Shown: positions 25,458 to 37,997, counted from the stretch's first letter. The stretch: 59,462 bases of DNA from Streptomyces yangpuensis (GCF_001005295.1 NZ_LBMK01000002.1:393849-453310), one strand, 5' to 3'. Numbers and translations are program-made. The notes: generated from the sequence alone by a model not told the origin.

Positions 25458-26861
25458 TCAGGGACGCGTCATGCGCAGGACGTCCAGGGCCTCGTCGAGC
25501 TGTTCCAGGGTGAGGGCGCCGCGTTCCACGTAGCCGGACTCCAGCACGATCTCCCTGATCGTCCGGCGCTCGGCGAGGGACCGTTTGGCCACCTTCGCGG
25601 CCTCCTCGTAGCCGATGTAGCGGTTGAGCGGGGTGACCACGGAGGGCGAGGACTCGGCGTACTCCCTGGCCCGGGCCTCGTCGGCGCTGATCCCGTCGAC
25701 CGTGCGGTCGGCCAGCAGGCGGCTCGCGGCGGCCAGCAGCCGGATCGATTCGAGGAGGTTCCTGGCCATCACCGGGAGCATCACGTTGAGCTCGAAGTTG
25801 CCGGAGGCCCCCGCCACCGCGACGGTGGCGTCGTTCCCCATGACCTGTGCGGCGACCATCAGGACGGCCTCCGGGACCACCGGATTGACCTTCCCGGGCA
25901 TGATCGAGGAACCGGGCTGGAGGTCCGGGAGGCTGATTTCGGCCAATCCGGTCCGCGGGCCCGAGGCCATCCAGCGCAGGTCGTTGCAGATCTTGGTGAG
26001 CGAGACGGCGACCGTACGGAGCATGCCCGAGGTCTCCACCAGCGCGTCCCGCGCCCCCTGGGCCTCGAAGTGGTCGCGGGCCTCGGTCAGCGGCAGTCCG
26101 GTCGCGACCGCGACCTCGGCGATCACGGCGGCGGAGAAGCCGGGCGGGGTGTTGATGCCGGTGCCCACCGCGGTGCCGCCCAGGGGGAGTTCGGCGAGCC
26201 GGGGCAGGGACGAGCGCAGCCGTTCGACGCCGTAGCGGATCTGGGCCGCGTAGCCGCCGAACTCCTGGCCGAGGGTGACCGGGGTGGCGTCCATCAGGTG
26301 GGTCCGGCCGGCCTTGACCACGTGCCCGAACTCGGCCGCCTTGCGCTCCAGCGCGGCGGCGAGCCGCTCCAGGGCCGGGACCAGGTCGTTCGTGACGGCG
26401 GCGGTGGCGGCGATGTGGATGGACGACGGGAAGACGTCGTTCGAGCTCTGCGAAGCGTTGACGTGGTCGTTGGGGTGCACGTCCCGGCCGAGGCGCTCGG
26501 TGGCCAGCGTGGCGATCACCTCGTTGGTGTTCATGTTGGACGAGGTCCCGGAGCCGGTCTGGAAGACGTCCACGGGGAAGTGGTCGTCCCAGCGGCCCTC
26601 CGCGACCTCGGCGGCCGCGGACCGGATCGCGTCGGCCACGTCCTGGTCCACCACGCCGAGGCGGGCGTTCACGAGCGCCGCCGCGGCCTTGATCCGGGCG
26701 AGGGCCTCGATGTGGGCCCGCTCCAGGCGCTGTCCGGAGACGGGGAAGTTCTCCACGGCGCGCTGGGTCTGCGCCCGCCACTTGGCGTGCAGGGGCACCC
26801 GTACGTCGCCCATGGAGTCGCGCTCCGTCCGGAACTCTCCGGCCTGCTGATCGTCTGTCAT
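25458..26861 (-). CDS. fumC: Class II fumarate hydratase FumC
   Basis: 467-residue oxygen-stable fumarase of the TCA cycle, interconverting fumarate and L-malate. The fumarase/aspartase signature [11 protein letters not shown] with the catalytic Ser (about residue 318) is intact, as are [14 protein letters not shown] (about 102-115) and [16 protein letters not shown] (about 190-205). Length matches the family. ATG 26861 follows GAGGAGG at 8 bases; the frame runs about 560 codons further upstream but that part is antisense to the SGNH hydrolase gene. A class I iron-sulfur fumarase lies about 3 kb away, so the strain has both types. Confidence 0.96.
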   Translation of the reverse strand: MTDDQQAGEFRTERDSMGDVRVPLHAKWRAQTQRAVENFPVSGQRLERAHIEALARIKAAAALVNARLGVVDQDVADAIRSAAAEVAEGRWDDHFPVDVFQTGSGTSSNMNTNEVIATLATERLGRDVHPNDHVNASQSSNDVFPSSIHIAATAAVTNDLVPALERLAAALERKAAEFGHVVKAGRTHLMDATPVTLGQEFGGYAAQIRYGVERLRSSLPRLAELPLGGTAVGTGINTPPGFSAAVIAEVAVATGLPLTEARDHFEAQGARDALVETSGMLRTVAVSLTKICNDLRWMASGPRTGLAEISLPDLQPGSSIMPGKVNPVVPEAVLMVAAQVMGNDATVAVAGASGNFELNVMLPVMARNLLESIRLLAAASRLLADRTVDGISADEARAREYAESSPSVVTPLNRYIGYEEAAKVAKRSLAERRTIREIVLESGYVERGALTLEQLDEALDVLRMTRP

Positions 26862-26969
26862 GTCTGCTGCCTCCTCGAAAAGGTGAGCAATTCTCTTGTC
26901 GGAAGTGTTCCCAACTCCCCTACTGACCAGTAAATACCGTGAGTAACACCGATATCCGGGGAGGCGTCC

Positions 26970-28496
26970 ATGGCACGTTCCCGCACGAGATCCACGCTCA
27001 GATCTACCTTCGCCGCCGTCGCGGCGTTCGCGGCCGCCCTGGGGGGCGTCACCGCCGTCACCCCCATGGCCCAGGCGGCCACCACCACCGGGGTCGTCAA
27101 GCCCCTCCCGCCCGAGCTGGAGGCGATCCGCGCAGCCGAAGCCGTCACGATCTACGGCGACCCGGCCGTGCGACCACAGGCCGACCGCAGGACCGGCCTG
27201 ATCTCGCTGGGCGACAGCGAGATATCCGGCGAGGGCGTCGGCACCTACGACCCGGCGACCAACACTCCCGCCAACCAGTGCCACCGCTCGCCCGACGCGG
27301 CGATCCACCGCACTGGCATCCCGGCCGACCTGACCTTCAACGTCGCCTGCTCCGGCGGCTACACCGGCAACATCAGGATCGGCGGCAGCAAGCAGTACGC
27401 CGACGAGCTGGTGCAGAGCGACAGCCTCGCCATCAAGGCCCGCAACACCAGGATCAAGATGGTCCTGCTGGTCGCCGGCGCCAACGACGACCTGCAGTTC
27501 GGCCCGGTCATGACCGACTGCGTGACCCGCTGGGTGCTCAGCCGGGGCGCCTGCGAGCCCACGTACGCACCCGGCTGGCAGGCTCGCGTCGACGGCCTGC
27601 GGCCCAAGGTGGAAGCCACGGTCGCCGACCTCAGGACGGTCATGCGCGACGCCGGCTACGCCGACGCCGACTACAAACTCGTCGTGATGGGCTACCCCAG
27701 CCCCATCGGCCCCGACTTCTACGACAACCCGAACTTCCCCGGGAAGCTGCCCGGCGGCTGCGCCGGCTACGACTCGGACGCCACCTGGGGCCGCAACCAC
27801 GCGGTGCCCGCCTTCGAGAAGGGCATGCGCGCGGCGGCCCTGGCCTCCGGCGCGATCTACCTCGACAACTCCCGCCTCTTCCACGGCCACGAGGTGTGCA
27901 TGGAGGACACCTGGGCCCGCGGCCTCTACCTGGACCTCGGGGACCACTTCCCCTGGGACGAGAACACCGCCCGCCAGTCCTTCCACCCCAACTACCGCGG
28001 ACACGGCGCCTTCGCGTCCTGCCTGACCCAGCTCTACGACTCGGGCCTGCGCGAGGCCTCCTGCGCCGACCCCGCGAGCACCGGCAGGCCCGTCCTCCAG
28101 GCCGGGGCCTGGGACGACAAGTTCGCACCCCTCCGGAACGAGGCCACCGGCAACTGCCTCGACTCCTTCGGCGGCTCCAGCGCCAACGGGACGAAGACCG
28201 TGGGCTGGGACTGCCACGGCGGCCGCAACCAGGGCTGGTGGTACGACACCGCCCGCAAGTCCGTCCACATCGAGCTGACCCAGGACCGCTGCCTCGACGC
28301 CCCCGGCGCGAACTACGGCTCCGGCACCGGCCTGATCATCTGGAACTGCCACGGCGGAGCCAACCAGCAGTTCCTCCGCGACGGCGCCACCCTGCGGCCC
28401 GCCGCCGCCCCGGGCATGTGCCTGACCGTGGCCGCCGCCCATGAGCCGCTGCGCCTCCAGCCCTGCAACGGAACCGCGAACCAGCGCTTCGCATGA
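26970..28496 (+). CDS. Secreted SGNH/GDSL hydrolase with C-terminal ricin-type lectin domain
   Basis: 508-residue exported esterase or lipase. The Arg-rich start and [13 protein letters not shown] core form a signal peptide (cleavage near AQA-AT, about residue 37). The catalytic domain (about 65-370) has the SGNH block I serine S83 in [10 protein letters not shown], an Asn-containing VAGANDD block and the Asp-x-x-His-like SFHPNYRGH near residue 338. Residues about 385-508 form a ricin B-type beta-trefoil with three repeats marked by CLD and Q-x-W/F motifs (NQGWW, NQQF, NQRF), probably for carbohydrate binding. ATG follows GGGGAGG. It is divergent from fumC. Substrate unknown; extracellular ester or polysaccharide side chains are plausible. 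Confidence 0.88.
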   Translation: MARSRTRSTLRSTFAAVAAFAAALGGVTAVTPMAQAATTTGVVKPLPPELEAIRAAEAVTIYGDPAVRPQADRRTGLISLGDSEISGEGVGTYDPATNTPANQCHRSPDAAIHRTGIPADLTFNVACSGGYTGNIRIGGSKQYADELVQSDSLAIKARNTRIKMVLLVAGANDDLQFGPVMTDCVTRWVLSRGACEPTYAPGWQARVDGLRPKVEATVADLRTVMRDAGYADADYKLVVMGYPSPIGPDFYDNPNFPGKLPGGCAGYDSDATWGRNHAVPAFEKGMRAAALASGAIYLDNSRLFHGHEVCMEDTWARGLYLDLGDHFPWDENTARQSFHPNYRGHGAFASCLTQLYDSGLREASCADPASTGRPVLQAGAWDDKFAPLRNEATGNCLDSFGGSSANGTKTVGWDCHGGRNQGWWYDTARKSVHIELTQDRCLDAPGANYGSGTGLIIWNCHGGANQQFLRDGATLRPAAAPGMCLTVAAAHEPLRLQPCNGTANQRFA

Positions 28497-28539
28497 CCGG
28501 CGCTCCGCACTGACCGCCCCGCCCCCACCCGATCCCCCC

Positions 28540-28569
28540 ACGCCCGGCCGGCGCACCCCGGCCGGGTGT
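28540..28569. terminator. Bidirectional hairpin terminator
   Basis: 12-bp stem with one G-U pair (28540-28551 with 28558-28569) between the convergent SGNH hydrolase and glycerophosphodiesterase genes. Confidence 0.65.
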
Positions 28570-28593
28570 TCCCGTAGCCATGCCGGTGCCGGG

Positions 28594-29361
28594 TCACAGC
28601 GAGCGCAGGTACTCCCGCACCTCGCGCGGCCGGTTGGTGATCAGGGTGTCCACGCCGAGCCGTACGCACAGCTCCACGTCCGCCGGCTCGTCCACCGTCC
28701 ACACCCGCACCGCCAGCCCCTTCGCCTTCAGCCGCCCCACCAGCCCCGGGTCCCGGCGCACCAGATCGATGCCCGGGCCGGCATGCCCCGCGAACGGCGG
28801 CCGGACCGGCCGCAGCCGCCGCTCGATCAGGTAGACCGCCGGCAGGCCCGGCGCGAGCCGGTTCAGCCTGATCAGGGCGTTGCGCGAGAAACTCATCACC
28901 TCGACCAGCCCCGCCCGGCCGTCCGCCAGCCCGTGCTCCTTCAGCACCCGCACCAGCTCGGCCTCCAGCCGGCCGCCCGCACGCGTGGGGTGCTTGGTCT
29001 CCACGGCCAGCCCGACGGGCCGGTCGGCGGCCAGCGCCTCCTTCAGCAGGTCCTCGAAGAGCAGCACCTGCGCCCCGCGGTGCTCCGCGCCCTTCCAGCG
29101 GCCGAAGTCGAGGGCGCACAGCTCCTCGTACGTCATCTCCGACACCACCCCGCGCCCGTCCGAGGTCCGCTCCACGCGCCGGTCGTGCACACAGACCAGC
29201 TTGTGGTCGGCGGTGAGCCGTACGTCGCATTCGAGGGCGTCGGCACCGTCCGCGATGGCCTGCCGGTAGGCGGCGAGGGTGTGCTCGGGGTGCTCGTGGG
29301 AGGCTCCGCGATGGGCGACGACCCTGACGGCGCGGTCGGTACGGAGCGGCGTGTGCGTCAT
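28594..29361 (-). CDS. Glycerophosphodiester phosphodiesterase
   Basis: 255-residue GDPD-family TIM barrel that hydrolyses glycerophosphodiesters from lipid turnover to glycerol 3-phosphate and an alcohol. Active-site elements are [15 protein letters not shown] (first catalytic His and Arg), [19 protein letters not shown] (Glu, Asp and second catalytic His) and VETKHP. ATG 29361 gives a protein without a signal peptide, so it is cytosolic. A longer frame upstream overlaps the divergent small gene and is not real. Confidence 0.9.
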   Translation of the reverse strand: MTHTPLRTDRAVRVVAHRGASHEHPEHTLAAYRQAIADGADALECDVRLTADHKLVCVHDRRVERTSDGRGVVSEMTYEELCALDFGRWKGAEHRGAQVLLFEDLLKEALAADRPVGLAVETKHPTRAGGRLEAELVRVLKEHGLADGRAGLVEVMSFSRNALIRLNRLAPGLPAVYLIERRLRPVRPPFAGHAGPGIDLVRRDPGLVGRLKAKGLAVRVWTVDEPADVELCVRLGVDTLITNRPREVREYLRSL

Positions 29362-29718
29362 GCCCCCGACGTTATCCGCATGCGCGGGACGCCCCGGTAC
29401 CGCATCCTGCCGGATGGCGGAACAGCAGATGTACGGGGTCACGCACTGCGAGCCCTGCGAGGAGTGCGTCCGGGAGGAGTGGCAGTCCATCCGGGACGGC
29501 GCGCTGCGCTGGGAGGCCTACGAGTACTGCCCGCGCTACCTGGTCCAGGCGTGCGAGCAGGGCCGGGGCATACCCCCGCCGTGGATCCGGGAGCGCATCC
29601 TCGCCCGGGAGGGCGCCGTCCACCTGCCGGTCGGCGGACCCGGCGGGGTGCCGATCGCGCTGGGCGCTCGGCGCGCGGCCCTTGGGCCCGCTGCGGACGC
29701 GGAGGCGGCAGGCACGCC

Positions 29719-29750
29719 GAGAGCCCCCGGCGTGGGCGCCAGGGGCTCTC
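29719..29750 (-). terminator. Hairpin terminator of the class I fumarase gene
   Basis: GAGAGCCCC (29719-29727) pairs with GGGGCTCTC (29742-29750), with a further inner GGCG/CGCC pairing. It sits 22 bp downstream of the minus-strand fumarase stop and inside the 3' part of the convergent small ORF. Confidence 0.65.
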
Positions 29751-29771
29751 CGGGGGCGGGGGGAGTGCCGG

Positions 29772-31442
<1,671 letters not shown>

Positions 31443-31664
31443 TGGGGCCATTCCTCACTCGGCAGACAGCACTGACGACCAAATTGGCAGCGCAGTCCAC
31501 CAGCGTAGAACCTCCCGCCCGGCGTGTGTTTGTGAGGTAAGGCTCACTCGGGGCCGGTGGGGGTCCGGTCGGAGACTGCTCGGGGTCCGCTCGGGGTCGG
31601 GTCCGGGTCGGGTCAGGGTCGCTCGGTAGTATCGCGATCTATCGTGTCTCGCTATGCTGGCGTC

Positions 31665-32354
31665 GTGGACCTGGAAAAGCACCCCGCCGCCCCCGCGCCC
31701 GCTCCGGCCCCTGCCCCCGCCGGGCTGCGCGCCTCCGACGCCGACCGGGACCGGATCGCCCAGATCCTCGGCGATGCCCTCGCCGAGGGCAGGCTGACCG
31801 CCGAGGAGCACTCCGAGCGCCTCGACACGCTGTACGCCGTCAAGACGGTCGGCGAGCTGGAAGTACTCGTACGGGATCTGCCCGCGCCCGGCGGTGTCCA
31901 TGCCGCGTCTCCATCCGCATCCGCATCCGCATCCTCGTACGCCGGGGCCGCGGCCGGCCCGGCCGCCGAGAACATCGTCGCCGTGTGCAGCAGCTCCAGC
32001 CGCAAGGGCCGCTGGCGGCCGGGCGCGCACACCCGCGCGGTCTCGGTCATGGGCGACATCACCATCGACCTCACCCAGGCGGTCTTCGAGCAGCAGGTCA
32101 CCGAGATCAACGTGACCTCCGTCCTCGGCAACGTGGAGATCCTGGTCCCGGAGAACGTCACCCTGCGCGGCTACGGCAGCGGGGTCCTCGGCAATTTCGA
32201 CGTGCGCGGGGAGAGCCGCGGGGAGACCGACCCGCAGGCGCCCGTGGTGATCGTCCGCGGCTTCTCCCTCCTCGGCAACATCGAGGCGCGGCCGAAGATG
32301 GGTGCCCGCCTGGTCGATCTGGCGCGCAAGCTGCGCAAGAACCTCGACGGCTGA
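31665..32354 (+). CDS. DUF1707 and LiaF-C-like domain protein
   Basis: 229 residues. The N-terminal DUF1707 (SHOCT-like) module (about residues 17-72) reads RASDADRDRIAQILGDALAEGRLTAEEHSERLD, the standard LxxAxxxGRLtxeEfeeR form. After an Ala/Ser/Pro linker, the C-terminal half (about 115-215) resembles the LiaF C-terminal or DUF2154 beta-helix: SVMGDITIDL, SVLGNVEILVPENV, SLLGNIEAR. The combination is very common in Streptomyces and is thought to be membrane-associated and stress-related. GTG 31665 with TATGCT six bases upstream suggests a leaderless transcript; a GTG at 31644 in the same frame is an alternative. Confidence 0.82.
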   Translation: MDLEKHPAAPAPAPAPAPAGLRASDADRDRIAQILGDALAEGRLTAEEHSERLDTLYAVKTVGELEVLVRDLPAPGGVHAASPSASASASSYAGAAAGPAAENIVAVCSSSSRKGRWRPGAHTRAVSVMGDITIDLTQAVFEQQVTEINVTSVLGNVEILVPENVTLRGYGSGVLGNFDVRGESRGETDPQAPVVIVRGFSLLGNIEARPKMGARLVDLARKLRKNLDG

Positions 32355-32529
32355 CGCGAGGGCCGGCCCGGTGGCCGGTCCGGGCGGTGGTGCGCCGTAT
32401 CCGGATGCGGAGGGTCTCGTTTCGGACGAACCCCGGGCGCCCCGTGGCACACAGTGCATAGGGGGGCGTACAGCGGGTAGGGACAGGTGCGTCGTCTCTC
32501 GCTCACGTATACGTCGTCAGGAGTAGACC

Positions 32530-32940
32530 GTGCCGCATCCGCCGCATCAGTCCCTGCAGGTAGCCGCCGTGAAGAGCCTTCAGGGTCCTGGGGCGCGCCC
32601 GTCGGCCGTGCCGGAGCCGCGGGTGCCGGCCAGGGCGGCGGAGGACGGCCCATGGCACGCGGAGGCGGTGTGCCGCCGGGACGAGGCGGGGCTGTTCTTC
32701 GCGCCGTCCAAGGAGCCGACGGCCGCCCGGCTCTCCCGCGAGGAGGCCGCCAAGCGCGTCTGTGCCCGCTGCCCGGTGATGGTCGCCTGCCGTGAGCACG
32801 CGCTGCTCCAGCCCGAGCCGTACGGGGTCTGGGGCGGGCTCACCGCGGCCGAGCGCCGGGTGGTGCTGGCGCGGATGCGCCGCAGGTCCGCCGAGCTGCG
32901 CCAGGCCCCCGGGGCGGGGTCGATAGCCGCGGCGGGCTGA
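32530..32940 (+). CDS. wblH: WhiB-like iron-sulfur transcriptional regulator (probable WblH)
   Basis: 136-residue Wbl protein. Four cluster cysteines are in place: C48, then C78, C81 and C87 in RVCARCPVMVAC, which hold a redox-sensitive 4Fe-4S cluster. The turn GVWGG follows at 99-103 and a basic C-terminal tail RRVVLARMRRR provides DNA contact. An unusual Pro-rich N-terminal extension of about 40 residues precedes the domain. The position next to class II glpX matches wblH (SCO5046) in S. coelicolor, from memory; the symbol rests on that and on length. GTG 32530 has AGGAG 6 bases upstream. Confidence 0.85.
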   Translation: MPHPPHQSLQVAAVKSLQGPGARPSAVPEPRVPARAAEDGPWHAEAVCRRDEAGLFFAPSKEPTAARLSREEAAKRVCARCPVMVACREHALLQPEPYGVWGGLTAAERRVVLARMRRRSAELRQAPGAGSIAAAG

Positions 32941-33074
32941 GCCCGCCACCGCCACAGCCCCGCCGTCGGCGCCGTTGCGGCCGTCGGCCGTGGTCCGCGT
33001 CCCGGGTGCGTGCGTATGTACGTACGTACGGACCTCGCGGGTGCCTCGTGCGTCCCCCACGCCTCGTACGCGGA

Positions 33075-33125
33075 CACGCGAGAGGGGCGGTCACCCCCGC
33101 ACAGGGTGACCGCCCCTCTCGCGTG
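33075..33125. terminator. Bidirectional terminator between wblH and glpX
   Basis: Perfect 22-bp stem (33075-33096 with 33104-33125) with a 7-base loop, between convergent genes. Confidence 0.9.
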
Positions 33126-33138
33126 GTGCCCCCGCCTC

Positions 33139-34170
33139 CTACTGGGCGCGGTCGAAGTCGATCGCGCTGTAGGCGCGCAGCTTCGACAGGCGGTGCGTGG
33201 AGTCGATCTTCCGGATGGTGCCGGACTTGGAGCGCATGACCAGCGAGGACGTCGTCGCGGTCTGGGAGCGGTAGTGGACGCCGCGCAGCAGCTCGCCGTC
33301 GGTGATGCCGGTGGCGACGAAGAAGACGTTGTCACCCGAGACCAGGTCGGTGGTGGTGAGCACCCGGTCCAGGTCGTGGCCGGCGTCGATGGCCTTCTGG
33401 CGCTCGGCGTCGTCCTTGGGCCACAGCTTGCCCTGGATCACGCCGCCCAGGCACTTGATGGCGCAGGCCGAGATGATGCCCTCGGGGGTGCCGCCGATGC
33501 CCAGGAGCAGGTCCACGCCGGTGCCCTCGCGGGCGGCCATGATGGAGCCGGCGACATCGCCGTCGGAGATGAACTTGATGCGCGCGCCGGTCTCGCGGAT
33601 CTCCCGGACGATGCCCTCGTGGCGGGGGCGGTCCAGGATGACGACCGTGACGTCCTCGGGGTGCATGCCCTTGGCCTTGGCGACCCGGCGGATGTTGACC
33701 GAGACCGGGGCGTTGATGTCGACGAAGTCGGCGGCCTCGGGGCCGGTGACCAGCTTGTCCATGTAGAACACGGCGGACGGGTCGAACATCGTGCCGCGGT
33801 CGGCGGCCGCCAGGACGGCGATGGCGTTCGGCATGCCCTTGGCGTTCAGGGTGGTGCCGTCGATCGGGTCGACGGCGATGTCGACCTCGGCACCCGTGCC
33901 GTCGCCGACCTGCTCTCCGTTGAAGAGCATCGGGGCTTCGTCCTTCTCGCCCTCGCCGATGACGACGACGCCGTTCATCGAGACGGTGGAGATCAGGGTC
34001 CTCATCGCGTTGACCGCGGCGCCGTCCGCGCCGATCTTGTCGCCGCGGCCGACCCACCGGCCGGCGGCCATGGCGGCCGCCTCGGTGACCCGTACGAGTT
34101 CGAGCGCGAGGTTGCGGTCGGGGGCCTCCGGGGAGACTTCGAGCTGGGGCGGCAGGTTGTGCTCGGTCAT
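33139..34170 (-). CDS. glpX: Class II fructose-1,6-bisphosphatase GlpX
   Basis: 343-residue cytosolic gluconeogenic phosphatase hydrolysing fructose 1,6-bisphosphate to fructose 6-phosphate. Metal-binding motifs are complete: [17 protein letters not shown] (about residues 104-110) and [13 protein letters not shown] 34170 follows AAAGG at about 9 bases; the frame extends upstream without a better start. It is monocistronic, ending at the strong terminator shared with wblH. Confidence 0.94.
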   Translation of the reverse strand: MTEHNLPPQLEVSPEAPDRNLALELVRVTEAAAMAAGRWVGRGDKIGADGAAVNAMRTLISTVSMNGVVVIGEGEKDEAPMLFNGEQVGDGTGAEVDIAVDPIDGTTLNAKGMPNAIAVLAAADRGTMFDPSAVFYMDKLVTGPEAADFVDINAPVSVNIRRVAKAKGMHPEDVTVVILDRPRHEGIVREIRETGARIKFISDGDVAGSIMAAREGTGVDLLLGIGGTPEGIISACAIKCLGGVIQGKLWPKDDAERQKAIDAGHDLDRVLTTTDLVSGDNVFFVATGITDGELLRGVHYRSQTATTSSLVMRSKSGTIRKIDSTHRLSKLRAYSAIDFDRAQ

Positions 34171-34433
34171 CGGAGCGCACCTTTCTGTACGGCGACGGCC
34201 GGGAAGTGAGGGTGCTGGAACTCTATCGGTACGTCGACATATTGAGCAGGGCGGGTCACGTATGAGCGGAATATCGGTCATTCGATTGTCCTGAGCGGAC
34301 GCCTTGCGTGGCGTGCGCCGACCGGGCGGGGAGCCCGGCAGGGCGCGGGGCGGGCGACTCAAGGGTGCGCCGCGCGGCGCGCCCGCGCGACCCCGGCGGT
34401 GATCGCCCCCCGGCGATACGGGACGATGGTGCC

Positions 34434-34961
34434 GTGGCAGGTATGAAAGGCAAGCAGACGATCTGGGACATGGTCCGGTCGCTGGCGGTGATCGGTGTCG
34501 TCGTCGCCGGGATCTACCTCTTCGTCCCGCATGACGACAAGGCCGATCCCACGCGTACGGTCGACTACCGGGTGGAGACCATCACGGCCCGGCGCGCGGC
34601 CCCGTACCCGGTGGCCGCCCCTGTGGGCCTCCCGGAGCAGTGGCGGGCGACCTCGGTGACGTACGAGCGCAAGAAGGACGACGCCTGGCACCTGGGCTTC
34701 CTCGACCCGGAGCAGCAGTACGCAGCGGTGGAGCAGTCCACCGACACCTCCGTCAAGTACCTGGAGCGGGTCACCCGGAGCGCCACGGCCTCCGGCCAGA
34801 CGCAGCAGGTCGGCGACATGTCCTGGGAGCGCTGGGAGGGCGAGAAGTACGACGCCCTCGTGCGGAAGGAGCAGGGCTACGTCACGGTGGTGACCGGCAC
34901 GGCCTCCTTCGAGCAGCTCGGCAAGCTGGCGGCGGCGCTGGAGTTCAAGCAGGGCCGCTAG
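34434..34961 (+). CDS. DUF4245 domain membrane protein
   Basis: 175 residues with a single N-terminal membrane helix (about residues 17-35, [16 protein letters not shown]) and an extracytoplasmic DUF4245 domain (about 40-170): [45 protein letters not shown], and [14 protein letters not shown]. The family is restricted to actinobacteria and its function is unknown. GTG 34434 is chosen (MAGMKGKQ); ATG 34443 is an alternative. It is divergent from glpX, with which related genomes keep it adjacent. Confidence 0.82.
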   Translation: MAGMKGKQTIWDMVRSLAVIGVVVAGIYLFVPHDDKADPTRTVDYRVETITARRAAPYPVAAPVGLPEQWRATSVTYERKKDDAWHLGFLDPEQQYAAVEQSTDTSVKYLERVTRSATASGQTQQVGDMSWERWEGEKYDALVRKEQGYVTVVTGTASFEQLGKLAAALEFKQGR

Positions 34962-34997
34962 TGCTGTGACCCGGTGAACCTTTCCGGTCACAGCACT
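34960..34997. terminator. Hairpin terminator after the DUF4245 gene
   Basis: 12-bp perfect stem (34960-34971 with 34986-34997), extended by an inner CGG/CCG, starting at the stop codon itself. Confidence 0.75.
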
Positions 34998-35068
34998 GGT
35001 CTTCTGCCGCCGAAGTGGCGCCGGTCAGCGCCGCGGGCCGGGCGAGCCCTTGTCACGACAGGCCTGAG

Positions 35069-35557
35069 CTAAGGGCTGTCCTCGGCGGCCCGGCCCTCGC
35101 CGGCCATGAACCGCCAGACCAGGGAGTGCCCCAGCACGATCAGGCCGATCAGCATCAGCGCCTCGGCCTGGATGGGCCGCAGCCCCAGGGGCTCGGCGAG
35201 CTCCGGAAAGGCGCCGACCACCGCGATCAGGGCGTAGAGGAGCCCGGCCGCGGCCTGCTGCCAGATCAGGAAGCGGTCGCCGCGCGCCCGGGCCAGCAGC
35301 CGCAGCGTGCAGACGCAGCCGACCGCCGCGAGGACGATGAAGGCCGCCCGCCAGACCTGCGGCTGCTGGGTGCCGCCGATCTGGGCGAAGAGGCCCATCA
35401 GGGCGGGCAGCAGGAACGACAGGTAGATGCCGCCCACGACGCGCCGCAGGGCCGGTTCGCGCATCCAGTCGTGGTGGCTCTGGACGACGTTCCACCACAG
35501 GCCGACCAGCGTGAAGCAGGTGGCGGAGAACAGGGCGTAGAAGGTGCTGACGTCCAT
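35069..35557 (-). CDS. Hypothetical four-helix membrane protein
   Basis: 162 residues starting at ATG 35557 (MDVSTFYALFS). Hydrophobic segments lie at about residues 3-22, 42-62, 72-92 and 108-150, giving four to five helices. Charged loops include QSHHDWMREPALRR and ARARGDRFL. I do not recognise a functional family; similar proteins occur in Streptomyces genomes as conserved membrane proteins. No clear ribosome-binding site is present. The frame is open upstream to 35812 but that part is low-complexity Arg/Pro and overlaps the next terminator. Confidence 0.65.
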   Translation of the reverse strand: MDVSTFYALFSATCFTLVGLWWNVVQSHHDWMREPALRRVVGGIYLSFLLPALMGLFAQIGGTQQPQVWRAAFIVLAAVGCVCTLRLLARARGDRFLIWQQAAAGLLYALIAVVGAFPELAEPLGLRPIQAEALMLIGLIVLGHSLVWRFMAGEGRAAEDSP

Positions 35558-35665
35558 GGACCACGAGGGTGGCAGCGATCCCGCCGGCCGGGCCCGTCCC
35601 ACGCCCGCCGCCGCCCAGGATCCGCCGGTACGGCCCACGGTCACCCGCCGGGCCGCGTACGCCAG

Positions 35666-35705
35666 AAGGGCCGTGGCACCCGGATCACCGGGGGCCACGG
35701 CCCTT
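35666..35705. terminator. Hairpin terminator of the nitroreductase gene
   Basis: 16-bp stem with one mismatch (35666-35681 with 35690-35705) ending in CCCTTA/AAGGG, about 49 bp downstream of the minus-strand nitroreductase stop. Confidence 0.7.
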
Positions 35706-35753
35706 ATGGCGTGCCTCGCGTGCCTCGCGAGCCTCGCGCAGCTGCGGAGGCGA

Positions 35754-36347
35754 TCAGACGGTGGTGATGACCTCGTCGAAGGCCAGGCGCGGGGAGCGGT
35801 CGAACCAGGCACCCTCGGCGGCCGGCTTGCCGATGTTGATGACCATGATCGGCGTGTGGTCGGCGTCCAGGAACTCCTTCTGGATGCCGGCGAAGTCGGC
35901 GCCGGTCATCGGGCCCGCGGCCAGACCGGCGGCGCGGATGCCGATGATGAAGTACGCGGCCTGCAGCGCGGAGTTCAGCAGCGCGGACTGCTCGCGGACC
36001 GGGCGCTCGGAGAAGAACGCGTCCTTGGCCTGCGGGAAGTGCGGCAGCAGCTGCGGGAGCTCCTCGTGGAACTCGTTGTCCGCCGCGAGGATCGCGACCA
36101 GCGGGGCGGTCGCGGTCTTGGCGTCGTTGCCCGGGGCCATGTGCTTCACGAGGCGCTCGCGGGCCTCGGGGGAGCGGACCAGGGTGATGCGCAGGGGGGT
36201 CTGGTTGAAGGCGGTCGGGCCGAACTTCACCAGGTCGTAGATCGCCTGGACCTGCTCCTCGGTCACCGGCTCGTCGGAGAACGAGTTGGCGGTGCGGGCC
36301 TCGCGGAACAGCAGGTCCTGCGCGGCGGAGTCGAGTACGAGAGACAT
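35754..36347 (-). CDS. Malonic semialdehyde reductase (RutE-like) of the nitroreductase family
   Basis: 197-residue FMN-dependent reductase. RTANSFSDEPVTEEQ and FGPTAFNQTPLRITLV (FMN-binding), then DNEFHEELPQLLPHF and the C-terminal NIGKPAAEGAWFDRSPRL follow the RutE/YdfN pattern, which reduces malonic semialdehyde to 3-hydroxypropionate in uracil breakdown. No other rut genes are nearby, so another physiological substrate (quinone, nitro compound) is possible. ATG 36347 has a purine-rich AGGAAAG stretch upstream. Confidence 0.88.
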   Translation of the reverse strand: MSLVLDSAAQDLLFREARTANSFSDEPVTEEQVQAIYDLVKFGPTAFNQTPLRITLVRSPEARERLVKHMAPGNDAKTATAPLVAILAADNEFHEELPQLLPHFPQAKDAFFSERPVREQSALLNSALQAAYFIIGIRAAGLAAGPMTGADFAGIQKEFLDADHTPIMVINIGKPAAEGAWFDRSPRLAFDEVITTV

Positions 36348-36455
36348 CAGGAAAGCCTTCTTCCGAACAGAGGTGAAGCGATGTCCATGACTCTACGGCC
36401 GAGATAGATGAAATTTCAACTAAATCGGGGTGGTCGTGACCGGGATCACTCGGGA

Positions 36456-36686
36456 TCACTCCTCCTCGGCGGCCTCGCGCGCCGCCAGCGCCGAGTCCAG
36501 CCGGGCCCGCGCCCCCTCCAGCCAGTGCCGGCACACCTTCGCCAGCTCCTCGCCGCGCTCCCAGAGCGCGAGGGACTCCTCCAGCGAGGTCCCCCCGGCC
36601 TCCAGCTTGCGGACCACCTCGATGAGCTCGTCGCGGGCCTGCTCGTACCCCAGCGCCGTATCGGCCTCTGCCATTCCCTCGTCCAT
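36456..36686 (-). CDS. xseB: Exodeoxyribonuclease VII small subunit
   Basis: 76-residue Xse[36 protein letters not shown] is the complete family signature, forming a helical hairpin that wraps the large subunit's tail. Start ATG 36686; ATG 36674 (MAEADTALG) is equally possible. It lies 42 bp downstream of xseA on the same strand and is co-transcribed with it. The pair degrades single-stranded DNA in repair. Confidence 0.92.
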   Translation of the reverse strand: MDEGMAEADTALGYEQARDELIEVVRKLEAGGTSLEESLALWERGEELAKVCRHWLEGARARLDSALAAREAAEEE

Positions 36687-36728
36687 CCTGTGTGTGTTGT
36701 GCGACCACGTGATTGCGGCCGTATGGCG

Positions 36729-37997
36729 CTACTGCGAAGTCCCGGCCGCGTCGGCCGCCTCTGCGGTGTCCGGCACCTCCGGCGCGTCGGTCGGGGAGAC
36801 CTCGACGGAGAACGTTCCCTCCGCCACCCGCGCGCGCAGTACCTCCCCCGCCGACACCTCCTGCGGCGAGCGCACGACGTGGCCGTCGGCCCGCTGCAGT
36901 ACGGCGTACCCGCGCTCCAGCGTCGCCGCCGGCGACAGCGCCACCACCCGGGCCAGCGTGTGGGCGAGTTCCGAGTCGGCCCGGTCCAGCAGGTGCCCCA
37001 GCGTGCGCCTGCTGCGCGCCAGCAGCGCGTCCAGCTCGTCCTCCCGCAGCTCCACCATGCGCTGCGGATGGACGAAGACCGGCCGGGCCAGGGCGTGCGC
37101 GAGCCCCCGCTCCTCCCGGTCGAGCAGGGAGCTCACCGCGCGCAGCCCCCGGCCCTGCAGCTGACGTACCCGCTCCAGCTCCTCGCCGACGTCCGGGACC
37201 ACCTTCTTCGCCGCGTCCGTGGGCGTGGAGGCCCGCAGGTCCGCGACCAGGTCCAGCAGCGGTGAGTCCGGCTCGTGGCCGATCGCCGACACCACCGGGG
37301 TTCGGGCCGCGGCGACGGCCCGTACGACCTCCTCGTCGGAGAAGGGCAGCAGGTCCTCGACGCTGCCGCCGCCACGCGCCACGATGATCACGTCGACCTC
37401 GTCCATGGCGTCGAGCTCCTTGACCGCCCGGACCACCTGCGGCACGGCGTGCACGCCCTGCACGGCGACGTTGCGCACCTCGAAGCGGACCGCCGGCCAG
37501 CGGCGCCGGGCGTTCTCCAGGACGTCGCGCTCGGCCGCCGACGCCCGCCCGACCACCAGCCCGACCAGCTGCGGCAGGAAGGGCAGCGGCTTCTTGCGCT
37601 CCAGCGCGAAGAGCCCCTCGGCCGCCAGCGACCTCTTGAGCCGCTCCAGCCGGGCCAGCAGCTCGCCGATACCGACCGGCCGTATCTCCGTCGCCCGCAG
37701 GGACAGCTGCCCGCGCGGGGCGTACCACTCGGGCTTGGCCAGCAGGACGACCCGCGCGCCCTCGGAGACGACGTCCGCGACCTCGTCGTAGACCTGGCGG
37801 AAGCAGGTCACGCTCACCGAGATGTCGTGCGAGGGGTCGCGCAGCGTCAGGAAGACCACCCCCGCCCCCGGCCGCCGCGAGAGCTGCGTGATCTGCCCCT
37901 CCACCCACACCTGGCCGAGCCGCTCGATCCAGCCCCCGATGAGCCGGGAAACCTGGCCCACCGGCAACGGCGCCTCGGCCGACGTATTCAGACCCAT
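36729..37997 (-). CDS. xseA: Exodeoxyribonuclease VII large subunit
   Basis: 422-residue catalytic subunit. The N-terminal OB fold (about residues 15-110) includes [24 protein letters not shown]; the nuclease core (about 130-330) has the family motifs [40 protein letters not shown] and [25 protein letters not shown] long helical region (about 245-370) binds several XseB copies. Length is typical. Start ATG 37997; the remnant of an amino-acid permease lies directly upstream. Confidence 0.94.
   Translation of the reverse strand: MGLNTSAEAPLPVGQVSRLIGGWIERLGQVWVEGQITQLSRRPGAGVVFLTLRDPSHDISVSVTCFRQVYDEVADVVSEGARVVLLAKPEWYAPRGQLSLRATEIRPVGIGELLARLERLKRSLAAEGLFALERKKPLPFLPQLVGLVVGRASAAERDVLENARRRWPAVRFEVRNVAVQGVHAVPQVVRAVKELDAMDEVDVIIVARGGGSVEDLLPFSDEEVVRAVAAARTPVVSAIGHEPDSPLLDLVADLRASTPTDAAKKVVPDVGEELERVRQLQGRGLRAVSSLLDREERGLAHALARPVFVHPQRMVELREDELDALLARSRRTLGHLLDRADSELAHTLARVVALSPAATLERGYAVLQRADGHVVRSPQEVSAGEVLRARVAEGTFSVEVSPTDAPEVPDTAEAADAAGTSQ

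Noticed and set aside
26862..28556. Upstream extension of the fumC frame
   Set aside because: Low-complexity peptide antisense to the SGNH hydrolase, whose signal peptide, GDS motif and lectin repeats show it is the real gene; fumC has a good start and ribosome-binding site at 26,861.
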